This document shows positions 49,429-58,091 of a stretch of 64,000 nucleotides of DNA, one piece after another (the stretch's first letter is position 1; each line of letters starts with the position of its first letter). Under the pieces are notes generated by a model. The model did no database searches and had not been told where the DNA came from. It saw only the letters and a program-made list of their open reading frames with translations. The DNA is from Myxococcales bacterium (GTDB lineage Bacteria; Myxococcota_A; Polyangia; Polyangiales; Ga0077539), in NCBI GenBank assembly GCA_013298625.1, contig JAAFIF010000013.1, forward strand, positions 1 through 64,000, given 5' to 3'. The position numbers were made by a program, and so were the translations under genes.

Positions 49429-52400
49429 TCACCGCGCGCGCAGCTCGAGCTCGAATCGACCCGACGCGCTACCACCCACGATTACACGGGCGGTCGCTTG
49501 GATCGCTGTGCCCGCATAGCGCCGCGCGATCGCCGCGCGCAGCGCTTGCTCGACGGCCACGACGTCCGCGCTGTTGCCCGCGCGCAACACGACGTCGAGC
49601 GCGCGCACCGTGCCGTCGACGCCGGGGAGCATCACCATGATTTCGTCGACTGAGACGACGGTTCCTGTGCCGAACGCAGTGGAATCGACGACGGCACCCG
49701 GCGGCAAAACCGTGGTGTTGACCGCCGTCGCGCCTCCCAACACGACCGAACCGCTTACGCCGACTTCGATGCGCGAGGGGATCGTCACCGTGTGCGTCTG
49801 CGTCACCCCTCCCGTCACTTGATAGCGCGGCGAGGTCGTCGGAACTTCGATCACCGCAGGGCCCGCGGGCCTGCGCGGGGACGGCGCAGGCGCGATGTCC
49901 GGAAAGGGATGCGCCTGCCGACGTCCGCCTTCGAACTCGATCCCGGCCATCAAGAAGATGCCGTCGTACGCGCGCTCCGAAGAGATCCCGAAGCGCGCTT
50001 GCACGCCCGCGGTCACGCCGAAGTGATGGCCGCGCCCGGTGAGCCCGAAGCGAACGCCCGCGCCCGCGCTGCCCGTGAGCGCGCCCGCCACTGCGTCGCG
50101 GTACGCGTTGATCGTCCCTGCGTAGCCCACGGCGAGCTCGCCGTACGCCCAGCCCCAACGAAAGCGCGGACCGCTCTCGGCCAACAAGTACTCGTGCGTC
50201 GCGGTGTCTCTGTCGCCGTTGCGAGAGGTGTACGCCGCGCGGACGCTCCACTCGAAGCCAGGGGTGAACACCAGACCGGTGCGCACGCCGAGCAGGCCGA
50301 CGCCCGCGCCGAGGTTGGCGCGCGCGCCGATCGCGCCGCCGAGCGAGAGGCCGTAGCCGCCCTCGAGGGAGAGGGTCTCGCCGAGCTGCGAGTCGGTCAT
50401 GGGCGCGCTGTTGCGGCGGACGTTGCCTTCCCACGCAGCGGTGAGCCCCACGGTGAGCCCTTGGTAGAGCTCGCCGTTCGAGGGGACGTCGCGGTGGGGC
50501 ATCCATCCGAGGCGGCCGCGCGCTTCGATGCCGAGCTCGAAGGCCATGTGCGAGTCCGTGATCGCCGCGAGATGGTGCGCGACCGCGAATTCGCCGAGCG
50601 GGCCGACGCCGACCGGGCTCGCGACGAGGCCGCCTGCGAGGTGAAAGCTCCAGCCGAAGCGCGCGAAGTCGTCGGTGAGCACGCGAAAGCGCGGGCCGAC
50701 GGTGAGTGTGCCTTGCAGGATTCCGTCGCGGCGCAGCTCGACCTGGCCGTCGCCGTCGGCGTCGGCGTTGCGGCCCTGCGTCGAGAGCAGCCCTCCCGTC
50801 AGCTCGAGCGAGAGCCATCGCGTCGGAACCCATCCCACCGCGAGCGTGTACGCCCCGCCCGAGCCGTCGAGCTCGAAGCGGCCTAGGCCGCGGGAGCCCG
50901 CGGTGATTCCCGCGCCAAACGAGAGGCGGATCGGCGCGGTCACGCCAGCGGAGACCTCGACGCCGCCGCCTGCGCTGATCGCGCCGCCCGCGCGCACGCC
51001 GCCGTTGGTGATCGTGGGCGTGACGACGGTCGCGCTGTTCGTCGGCGCTGGCGTCGGGTTGGTGACCACGCCCTGATAGCCGGGCGCAGGGTCCTCGACG
51101 TAGCGTGTTCTGCGGGGAAATTCAGCGGCGAACTGCGACCCGCCCTCGTACTCGAAGCCCACGGTGAGCGCGACGTGGTCCAGCGCGCGCTCGCTCGAGA
51201 GCGCGAAGCGGCCCTCGACGCCGGCGAGCAGGCGAACGCGCTCGGAGACGGCGAGGCGCGCTTGAATACCGGCCCCAGCGTAGAGGGCGGACTGGACCTC
51301 GTCGCGCTGCGTTCCGAGCACCGCGGCGTAGCCGGCCATGGCGCGGGCAGAGAGCCAGCCGATGCGCATGCGCGCGCCCGTCTCGGCGGTGATCGCCGCG
51401 AGGTCGTCGCGCCCGCCCATGCCCGGTCGGTGCAGGTAGCCCGCGCGGCCGTACCACTCGAATCCCGGCGTAAACACAGCGCCAGCGCTCACGCCGACGT
51501 GCCCGCCGAAGTCTCCGAACCAGCGCTGCCCGTCCGCGCGCGCCGCGCCCATCGGGAAGATCGCCGGCCCGCCGTCGAACGTAAACGTGTGTCCGGGCCG
51601 ATATCCGCTGGTCACTTGAATTTGTGTGCGGTCGCGCTGGACGTTGCCCTCCCACCACGCGCGCAAGCCCAGCAGGACCGTCTGGTAGTCGCCCCACGCG
51701 CCCAAGCCCGAGCGGCCGCGCAGCTCGACGGCGAGCCCGAAGGCGTTGTAGCGGTCGATCATCCAGCCGAACTCGCGGGCGATCGCGAGGTCGATCGTCG
51801 CCCCGGGGCCGCGCGACGCGAGCGGGCCCGACGTGGGCAAGAGCGCTCCGCCCGCGAGGCCGAAGGTCCAGCCGTAGCGTTGGTCGTGCGTGTCGTCGAG
51901 CCAGCGAAAGCGCGCGCCGAGCGAGAGGTGCGGGCCGCCAAAACCGCCGAACGTGCTCTCTGCGCGGCCGTCCCCGGTGAGGTCTTCGGTGCGCGCTGCG
52001 GCGCCGAACCACGCGAACCGCGCGTCGAGCGCGAGCCAGTGCGCCGCTGCCCACGAGGCGGTCAGCGAGAGCTCTCCCACCGTGCGCTGCAGGCGCGCGG
52101 CGGACATCGGGGCGATGTACCCAGCGTGCACGCCGACGTTGATCGCCAGCGGGATGCGCGCGGGCTCGGCGGGCACGCGCACCACAGGGCTGTTGATGTT
52201 CGCCCTGGAGTTGTTCTGCTGACTTGATTGTGTGGGCTGAGAGACAGAGCCAGTCCCGACGCTCGCGCCCGTCCCGACGCCCGTCCCGATCCCTGCGCCC
52301 GCGTTGATCTCGATCGACGGCGGCGCGAACCGCGGGAGCGCCGCGTGGTGCGGCCCTCCCTCGAACTCGATCCCGCCCATGAAGAAGAGCCCGTCGAACG

Positions 52401-53577
52401 CGCGCTCTTCCGTGAGGCCCACCCGCGCGCGCACGCCGAGCAGAAAGCGAAATCCCGGGTCTTCTGCGCGGTTGAAGGGCAGTCGCAGGCCGAGCGCTCC
52501 GCCCACAAATGGGCTCGCCGCGACGCGGTCCCGAAAGGTCCCGAACGGAGCGAACAGACCTCCGTCGGCCTCGGCGAAGAAGAGGTACCAGCGCGCGCGA
52601 AGGCCGCCTTCGAGAAAGCCGAAGTGCAGCCAGTCTTCGTCTTTGCGACCCGCGCCGCGGCCCGTGTAGCCAGCGCGCGCCATGAGCTCGAAGCCGGGGG
52701 ACAAGACCAGCCCGGCGTGCAGCCCGAAGCCTCCGCCGGCGTTGGACCAGAGGATGTTGGTTCCTGCGAGGTTGGGGGCGCTGAAGAAGCCGCCGACCGT
52801 GCCCTCGATGCCCGCGGTGTGGCCGGGGCGGTAGCCTGGGCCCGTGGTGGTGCGCGCGCCGACGCGCTGGTTGCCCTCCCACGCTGCGCCGATCCCGCCG
52901 ACGATGGACTGGTACTCGATCATCGACCCGAGCCCCGTGCGCGCGCGCAGCTCGAACGAGACGTCCAGCGCAGAGCCGCTGTTCGAGATCACGCCGACGT
53001 GCCGCGCGACGGCGGCTTCGAGCACCGGGCCGACGCCGCGGCCTTCGGCGTTGGCCCACGGGATGAGCGCCCCGCCGCCGATCGAGAACGACCAGCCGTT
53101 GCGCGCCTTTTCGCTGTCTTCGCTCAGGCGAAAGCGCGCTTGCGCCACGGCGAGGATGCCCTCGAAGTAGCCGAGGTTCGCGTCCGCGCGGCTGTTGCCG
53201 TCGACGTCGGCGTGGCGGCGGAGGAGGCCGAGGTAGGTTCCGCGCGCTTCGATGGCGAGCCACGGCGTTGCCCACACGCCGAGCGAGCCGCCGAGCTCCG
53301 TGGCGTACCCGTCGAGCAGGGGCCTGTCCCACGAGCGCGTCCAGCCGACGCCGCCGTGCGCGCCGATGCGCAAAGGGATGCGCCCGAGCGCGGCCGAGAT
53401 GTCCTCGCGCGCGGGTCGCGCGACAGAGACGCTGGCCGAGACGTTGGCGTTGGCTGCGACGGGGCCGACCGAGGCGCCCAGCGTGGCGCTGCCCTGGACG
53501 GACTGCGCCATGGTGTTGGGGGCCGCAAAGGAGAGGGCGCCCGCGGCTGTCAGACAGAGACCGGTTCTGCGTCGCAT
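49429..53577 (-). CDS. Secreted protein of three beta-barrel-like repeats plus C-terminal domain
   Basis: A 1382-residue exported protein with a Sec signal peptide (cleavage near MAQS). It consists of three units of ~340 residues separated by linkers, period ~405: ~65-405, ~480-812 and ~880-1218. Each unit has alternating amphipathic strands with aromatic ends and shared phrases: AAWEGN or WWEGN in all three, YRPGHT in the first two, and a closing (S/E)ERAxDxxxxxxGxEFEGG-type block ending each. This resembles outer-membrane beta-barrels repeated three times. The first linker is Gly/Thr and Ser/Gln/Asn-rich. The last ~160 residues are strand-rich and distinct, with a possible helical ending (VVAVEQALRAAIARR). 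The ATG sits 12 nt after TACAGT. Function unknown; perhaps a surface or porin-like protein. Confidence 0.8.
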   Translation of the reverse strand: MRRRTGLCLTAAGALSFAAPNTMAQSVQGSATLGASVGPVAANANVSASVSVARPAREDISAALGRIPLRIGAHGGVGWTRSWDRPLLDGYATELGGSLGVWATPWLAIEARGTYLGLLRRHADVDGNSRADANLGYFEGILAVAQARFRLSEDSEKARNGWSFSIGGGALIPWANAEGRGVGPVLEAAVARHVGVISNSGSALDVSFELRARTGLGSMIEYQSIVGGIGAAWEGNQRVGARTTTGPGYRPGHTAGIEGTVGGFFSAPNLAGTNILWSNAGGGFGLHAGLVLSPGFELMARAGYTGRGAGRKDEDWLHFGFLEGGLRARWYLFFAEADGGLFAPFGTFRDRVAASPFVGGALGLRLPFNRAEDPGFRFLLGVRARVGLTEERAFDGLFFMGGIEFEGGPHHAALPRFAPPSIEINAGAGIGTGVGTGASVGTGSVSQPTQSSQQNNSRANINSPVVRVPAEPARIPLAINVGVHAGYIAPMSAARLQRTVGELSLTASWAAAHWLALDARFAWFGAAARTEDLTGDGRAESTFGGFGGPHLSLGARFRWLDDTHDQRYGWTFGLAGGALLPTSGPLASRGPGATIDLAIAREFGWMIDRYNAFGLAVELRGRSGLGAWGDYQTVLLGLRAWWEGNVQRDRTQIQVTSGYRPGHTFTFDGGPAIFPMGAARADGQRWFGDFGGHVGVSAGAVFTPGFEWYGRAGYLHRPGMGGRDDLAAITAETGARMRIGWLSARAMAGYAAVLGTQRDEVQSALYAGAGIQARLAVSERVRLLAGVEGRFALSSERALDHVALTVGFEYEGGSQFAAEFPRRTRYVEDPAPGYQGVVTNPTPAPTNSATVVTPTITNGGVRAGGAISAGGGVEVSAGVTAPIRLSFGAGITAGSRGLGRFELDGSGGAYTLAVGWVPTRWLSLELTGGLLSTQGRNADADGDGQVELRRDGILQGTLTVGPRFRVLTDDFARFGWSFHLAGGLVASPVGVGPLGEFAVAHHLAAITDSHMAFELGIEARGRLGWMPHRDVPSNGELYQGLTVGLTAAWEGNVRRNSAPMTDSQLGETLSLEGGYGLSLGGAIGARANLGAGVGLLGVRTGLVFTPGFEWSVRAAYTSRNGDRDTATHEYLLAESGPRFRWGWAYGELAVGYAGTINAYRDAVAGALTGSAGAGVRFGLTGRGHHFGVTAGVQARFGISSERAYDGIFLMAGIEFEGGRRQAHPFPDIAPAPSPRRPAGPAVIEVPTTSPRYQVTGGVTQTHTVTIPSRIEVGVSGSVVLGGATAVNTTVLPPGAVVDSTAFGTGTVVSVDEIMVMLPGVDGTVRALDVVLRAGNSADVVAVEQALRAAIARRYAGTAIQATARVIVGGSASGRFELELRAR

Positions 53578-53589
53578 GACCTACGCGAC

Positions 53590-53595
53590 ACTGTA
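53590..53595 (-). promoter_or_regulatory. Start-proximal -10 TACAGT for the triple-barrel gene
   Basis: TACAGT on the minus strand, 12 nt before the ATG at 53577. Confidence 0.5.
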
Positions 53596-53611
53596 CGCCC
53601 AACGATCGGCG

Positions 53612-53630
53612 GTGATCCCTCTCGGATCAC
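53612..53630. promoter_or_regulatory. Inverted repeat GTGATCC-CTCTC-GGATCAC
   Basis: Perfect 7-bp arms, 5-nt spacer. It covers the -35 zone of the triple-barrel promoter (17-35 bp upstream of its -10), so it is well placed for a repressor or activator. It lies in the divergent region shared with the kinase gene at 53837. Confidence 0.5.
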
Positions 53631-53654
53631 ACGAAAGTGCCGTATTTTATCGGG

Positions 53655-53670
53655 TGAATCGCGGTTCATG
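53655..53670. promoter_or_regulatory. Near-palindrome TGAATCGCGGTTCATG
   Basis: The first 14 bases form a palindrome with one mismatched pair. It shares 13 of 16 bases with TGAATCACGACTCATG at 46209-46224, the other AT-richer divergent region. Confidence 0.35.
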
Positions 53671-53776
53671 GCGGCGGGACGAGCGGCCGGATACCGCAGT
53701 CGCCACGGTGGTGGCGGTCTGTGTGCGTCCCGTGAAGAATCGTTGAGAGGGAATCCAGATCCACGCGCTCGGACTC

Positions 53777-53782
53777 TATGCT
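53777..53782 (+). promoter_or_regulatory. -10-like TATGCT for the membrane kinase gene
   Basis: TATGCT lies about 54 nt before the ATG at 53837 (42 nt before the GTG at 53825), implying a leader of roughly 35-45 nt. Confidence 0.35.
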
Positions 53783-53836
53783 GCGAACATGACCGTGCGT
53801 CGCGGTCGATGAACGCGCGGAGCAGTGAGAAATACG

Positions 53837-55201
53837 ATGAGCGCAACGAACACGAACGGGCCAGTGTCTCGCACGGTGGGCTACGAAGAGCCGCAAGCGG
53901 TGGCGGCGTCGACCGCGGTGACGGCGGCTGCGCCGACCGCGGTGACCGGCGCTGCAGCGACGGCGGCGACGATGGCCGAAGAGTCCTTCGCCAACACGCT
54001 CGCTGCGGATCCGACGGCGACGCGCATCGAGGCGACGCGCACGACGAAGGTGTCGACCGTGTTGCCGGGCGTGGAGGGAGACGGGACGGAGATCCGGCTC
54101 GTTCCGCGCAACAAGCTTCGGTACAACGAGGTGAAGAAGCTCGGCGAGGGCGGGATGGGCGAGGTCGCGCTCGCGATGGACGAGGACATCGGCCGCAAGA
54201 TCGCGCTCAAGCGACTGCACCCCGAGGCGCTCACCGCCGCGGGCATGGCCCGCTTCGTCGACGAAGTGCACATCGTCGGTCAGCTCGAGCACCCCAACAT
54301 CGTGCCCATCCACGACGTCGGCATCGACGAGCAGGGCCGGTACTTCTTCGTGATGAAGTACGTCGAGGGAGAGACCCTCGAGGGCGTGATCGACAGGCTG
54401 CGCGAAGGGGACGAGAAGTACCGCGCGAAGTACACGGTCGAGGCGCGGGTCGAGCTCTTCTTGGGCGTCCTGCGCGCGCTGCACTACGCGCACGCCAACG
54501 GGATCGTGCACCGAGACCTCAAGCCGGCCAACGTGATGGTCGGGCCGTACGGCGAAGTGATGCTCATGGACTGGGGCATCGCGAAGCCCGTGAAGCGGCA
54601 GGGCGAGATGGGCGGCCGCACCGACGCGGACGACCCCGACGGCGACAAGCAAGCCGAGAGCAGCAGGCACGGCCGTCGCTACTCCACACGCCACGGCTCG
54701 CTCATCGGAACGCCCGCGTACATGTCCCCCGAGCAAGCCCTCGGCCTCAACGATCAGATCGACGAGCGCTCGGACATGTACTCCGCGATGGTCATGCTGC
54801 ACGAGCTCTTGGGGCTCAAGCACTACCTGCACGACAAGCAGACGGTGGCCGCGATGATCACCTCCATCGTGTCCGAAGACACCCCTGTGCACGAGATGGG
54901 CTGGTACGCCGACGCGCCGATGGGCTGCCCTCCCGCGGAGTACCTGCACATGTTTCACAAGGGCTTCTCGAAAAAGCCCGAGGAGCGCTTTCAGAGCGCC
55001 GCCGAAATGATGGAGTATTTGCAGGCCATTCTCGAAGGTCGCTGCCAGGTCCAGTGCGCGATCACGATGACCAAGCGCATGACGCGCGAGGCCGGGCGCC
55101 TGGTGGACCGCAAGCCTTGGGTCGCGTTCATCGCGATGATCACCGGCGCGCTCGTGGTGCTCGCCGCGCTCGTGGTGCTGCTGATGGCCGCGCTGCGCTG
55201 A
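53837..55201 (+). CDS. Membrane Ser/Thr protein kinase (C-terminal anchor)
   Basis: A 454-residue kinase. An Ala/Thr-rich disordered N-terminus (~80 residues) precedes the kinase domain: GEGGMGEVALAMD, Lys in IALKRL, the HRDLKPANVMV loop, MDWGIAKP (DWG in place of DFG, common in myxobacterial and planctomycete kinases), and GTPAYMSPEQ. The activation loop has a charged insertion rich in Asp, Arg and Ser. A short linker leads to a C-terminal span (WVAFIAMITGALVVLAALVVLLMAA), so the catalytic domain faces the cytoplasm and there is essentially no external sensor. The start may instead be the GTG at 53825; ATG is preferred by codon type. Divergent from the triple-barrel gene. Confidence 0.88.
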   Translation: MSATNTNGPVSRTVGYEEPQAVAASTAVTAAAPTAVTGAAATAATMAEESFANTLAADPTATRIEATRTTKVSTVLPGVEGDGTEIRLVPRNKLRYNEVKKLGEGGMGEVALAMDEDIGRKIALKRLHPEALTAAGMARFVDEVHIVGQLEHPNIVPIHDVGIDEQGRYFFVMKYVEGETLEGVIDRLREGDEKYRAKYTVEARVELFLGVLRALHYAHANGIVHRDLKPANVMVGPYGEVMLMDWGIAKPVKRQGEMGGRTDADDPDGDKQAESSRHGRRYSTRHGSLIGTPAYMSPEQALGLNDQIDERSDMYSAMVMLHELLGLKHYLHDKQTVAAMITSIVSEDTPVHEMGWYADAPMGCPPAEYLHMFHKGFSKKPEERFQSAAEMMEYLQAILEGRCQVQCAITMTKRMTREAGRLVDRKPWVAFIAMITGALVVLAALVVLLMAALR

Positions 55202-55216
55202 GCGCTCGACCTTCGT

Positions 55217-55810
55217 TCAGAACACCACGTACCCGACGTTCGCGCCGATGTGCACGTACGCTTCTGGCGAGCTCGCGAACGTCTGTCCGATGCCCCCGTC
55301 GATCGCGAGCCGCAGGCCGCTGCGCGCGCCGGTGGGCCAGCGATTCGAGCCGATGTTGAAGCCCACGATGAGCGGGATCTGCCAGCCGCTGCCGCTGCCG
55401 GCGCCGATGTGTCCCATGAGCCCGACGCCAGAGCCGACGGAGAACCATCGCACGGGCGTCACCTCGACGATGGCCGAGGCGTGCGCGGCGTTGATCAACA
55501 AGAGCGTTCCGAAGGCGCCGTGCGCGTACAGCGCGAGGTAGTTGTTGGCCTGCACGCCGATGTCGAAATAGAGCCCGGGCCCCGCGCCAAACGAGCGGTT
55601 CTGCGTCGCGATCACCGCGCCGCCGTAGCCGCCGAAGGACGCGCGCAGCCGCGGGCCCTCGGCGACGGGCTGTGGCGACAGCGCCACGGGGCTCACGGGC
55701 TGTGGCGCGAGGACGACGGTCGAGTCTTGCGGTTGGCTCTGGGCAGCGCTGATCGACGAGGCAAAAAGCACAGAAAACGCGCAGAAGAGAGAGAGGGACG
55801 TGCGTGTCAT
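55217..55810 (-). CDS. Small exported beta-barrel-like protein
   Basis: A 197-residue protein with a Sec signal peptide (cleavage near ISAAQS). A Pro/Gln-rich stretch is followed by ~150 residues of short Gly/aromatic strands (SFGGYGGAVIATQ, LYFDIGVQANNYLALYAHG, VEVTPVRWFSVGSGVGLMG, AYVHIGANVGYVVF), ending in Phe as outer-membrane barrels do. It is probably an eight-strand outer-membrane barrel. The style resembles single units of the 1382-residue protein nearby. A TACACA hexamer sits 7 nt before the ATG. Converges on the membrane kinase gene across 15 bp. Function unknown. Confidence 0.75.
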   Translation of the reverse strand: MTRTSLSLFCAFSVLFASSISAAQSQPQDSTVVLAPQPVSPVALSPQPVAEGPRLRASFGGYGGAVIATQNRSFGAGPGLYFDIGVQANNYLALYAHGAFGTLLLINAAHASAIVEVTPVRWFSVGSGVGLMGHIGAGSGSGWQIPLIVGFNIGSNRWPTGARSGLRLAIDGGIGQTFASSPEAYVHIGANVGYVVF

Positions 55811-55871
55811 GCAGCGCTGTGTAGCAGTGCGTGTGCCACGTACATGAGCGAGCGTTTCGCACGCGCTCGCT

Positions 55872-58022
55872 TCACCCCGGGCGACGCAGGCACGCGCGGT
55901 TGAAGCACGTGAGGCCGTCGCAGCAGTCCGCGTCGACCGAGCACGTCTGTCCCTCTTGGCGGCACTCGGTGCGGGGAGGTGGTGAGCACACGGCCTCGCC
56001 GCCGCCCGCGGGGGGACGGCAGTCGTTGCTGCAGCACTCGCTCGCGACCGAGCAGCGCTCGCCGTTGGGGCGGCACGGACGCGGCGCCCAGAAGGCAGAG
56101 ATGTTGCGCGAGGCGGGGTCTTGGCCGGGAAGCCAGTAGCCGACGCGCGAGGGGTCCGACGTCCAGCGCGTGCCCGGCGTTCCGTCGGGCTCGGTAGGGG
56201 CGCGTTGGATCGCGGTGACCCAGATTTGCTCGCGGTTGCTCCCGCGCGTCCCCGCGAGGCTGTTGCCGTAGTCGCGGCGCGACAAGAACGCGAGCCAGAA
56301 GTACCCGCCCGTGTCGAACGGGCTCAGCCTCGGCTCGAACGAGAGCGCTTGATCGGGCCCTCCGTTCGCGTTGTCGAGCCGTAGCGACTGCGTCCCCTCT
56401 CGGTCCGTGATGAACAGCGCCGCGGGCTCGGTGCTCGATCGCGCGCTCGCGCCGTGGGCGAAGACGATCCACTTCGAATCGGGTGTCCACACGGGGTAGC
56501 TGATCGCGCTGTGCGCTGGATTTCTCCCGGTCAACGTCGCTCCGCGCTGCACGACTCTCGGCGCGGCAAACGTGTCCGCGGCGGTGACGGGGACGATCGA
56601 GAGGTCGCCGTTGCGATAGTCCACGCCCCAATCGGAGGCGCCCGAGACGTAGGCGATCGCGGTTCCGTCCGGCGACCACGACGGGTGCGTGGCGTTGTTT
56701 GCTGGCAGACCCGCGCCCATCGCAGCCACGGGCGCGCCCGTCGTTGGATCGAGCAGCCCCAGCCCAGTGGGGCTCGGCCCACGCGTGGCGACGAGCCTGC
56801 GCTCATCGGGGCTCCACGCTGCGAACCACCAGTCCGTTTGCGTCGGGTCGAAGCGCGTCGGCGGAGCGGCTCCCGAGAGGTCCGTCGTCAGGTCGAACAC
56901 GGTGCCCGTGTTGAATCCTCCGCCCAATCGCCCGGCCATGTAGCGTCCGCTCGGCGAGACCGAGTGGCAGCCGATGCAGTTGCTGTCGCGGTTGCGAGGC
57001 CACGGCGGGTTGGGCATGAAGTTCACGCGCGTGGCCGTTCCGTCGTCGATGCGAACGATGCGCGCGGACGAGACGGTCCAGTAGTACACGCTGCCCGTGA
57101 GCGCGCCGGGCGCGAACTGCACGCGCACCGGCGCCGACGCAAACGCCCGCGAGCTCGCCGCGATGTAGCGCGTGACGGTGATCTCTCCGGGCTCGCTCGG
57201 GTCGCTCTGCGCGAAGGCCTGCCACGCGCTCAGCTCGGGCAAATAGCTGTTGGTGAACCCCGCGCCCGTGTGCCTGACGTAGCTCGTCGCCGTGAAGTTG
57301 GGCTTGCTGAGCGTCACGCGAAACGTGTCTCCCGCCGCGCCTTCGAGCCACTGGATGTTCGCGGGGTAGACGTTTTGCGGCATCACCGCGCGGTCGAGCG
57401 GATACACGACGTTCGCAGAGCGCCCCGCGGCCGCGGCCTCGACGTCGGCGAACAGCGCGATCGCCTCGCGGCCGACGCCCGCGGCGAAGGTCTCAGCGGT
57501 GAGCCGCACGCGCAGCGTCGTCGTGGCCGCGATCGTCGAGCCCATCCCGTCGGGGACGCGCACGGTCACGACGGTCTGTCCTCCCACAAAGCCGCTCGCT
57601 TCGAACTGCCCCGTCGCGGTGCCGATCTCGCCGATCGTTCGATCGCTGAGCGTCCACTCGGGAGCCGCTGCGGGGCTCTCGGTTCCGTCGTCGAAGCGCG
57701 CGGTCGCCGTAAACGCCTGCGCGACGCGCGTCCCGCGCTGGGTCGCGAGCACGGGCATCGAGGGCGTGATGACCACGGACGCGAGCCTTCGCGCTGGGCG
57801 CGCGTCCATCGTGCTGGCTGCGTCCCGCGCGGCGTCGCTGCCGGGCGCGACGATGTCCGTGGCTGCGTCGGTGTTGTTGCTCGTGCGACAGCGGCCGTCG
57901 ATGCATGCGCGCCCCGCAGCGCACTCGGCTTGCGTGGCGCACGCGGGGTCGACTTGCGTCGGGTCGCTGCAGGCCGCGGCGACGGTGATCGAGAGGTAGA
58001 GCAGTGCGAACGGCGAGCGCAT
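55872..58022 (-). CDS. TolB-like propeller lipoprotein with CxxCH and Cys-knot ends
   Basis: A 716-residue lipoprotein (lipobox AAAC). Residues ~20-50 form a small Cys-rich module (DPACATQAECAAGRACIDGRC), then a spacer, then a bacterial Ig-like (Big_2-type) domain at ~80-175. Residues ~200-640 hold a WD40/TolB-like propeller (AAWSPDERRLVATRG, HPSWSPDGTAIAYVSG, YPVWTPDSKWIVFAHG). A single heme-c-like CIGCH sits at about residue 356. The C-terminus carries two Cys-rich repeats (CRPNGERCSVASECCSNDC and CRQEGQTCSVDADCCDGLTC) of the knottin-like kind common in myxobacterial surface proteins. The ATG at 58022 was chosen for the signal peptide. Possibly a surface-bound carbohydrate or redox partner; unproven. 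Confidence 0.82.
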   Translation of the reverse strand: MRSPFALLYLSITVAAACSDPTQVDPACATQAECAAGRACIDGRCRTSNNTDAATDIVAPGSDAARDAASTMDARPARRLASVVITPSMPVLATQRGTRVAQAFTATARFDDGTESPAAAPEWTLSDRTIGEIGTATGQFEASGFVGGQTVVTVRVPDGMGSTIAATTTLRVRLTAETFAAGVGREAIALFADVEAAAAGRSANVVYPLDRAVMPQNVYPANIQWLEGAAGDTFRVTLSKPNFTATSYVRHTGAGFTNSYLPELSAWQAFAQSDPSEPGEITVTRYIAASSRAFASAPVRVQFAPGALTGSVYYWTVSSARIVRIDDGTATRVNFMPNPPWPRNRDSNCIGCHSVSPSGRYMAGRLGGGFNTGTVFDLTTDLSGAAPPTRFDPTQTDWWFAAWSPDERRLVATRGPSPTGLGLLDPTTGAPVAAMGAGLPANNATHPSWSPDGTAIAYVSGASDWGVDYRNGDLSIVPVTAADTFAAPRVVQRGATLTGRNPAHSAISYPVWTPDSKWIVFAHGASARSSTEPAALFITDREGTQSLRLDNANGGPDQALSFEPRLSPFDTGGYFWLAFLSRRDYGNSLAGTRGSNREQIWVTAIQRAPTEPDGTPGTRWTSDPSRVGYWLPGQDPASRNISAFWAPRPCRPNGERCSVASECCSNDCRPPAGGGEAVCSPPPRTECRQEGQTCSVDADCCDGLTCFNRACLRRPG

Positions 58023-58091
58023 ACGCCGCACTGTGAGGGCGATTCTGCCCGGATTTCTATGGGGTGAAATCCCAACGGTGAAAACCACGAC

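Noticed and set aside
47434-49640. Plus-strand frames opposite the TetR and coiled-coil kinase genes
   Set aside because: Antisense to intact helix-turn-helix and kinase motifs; Arg/Ala/Leu-rich translation with no signature.
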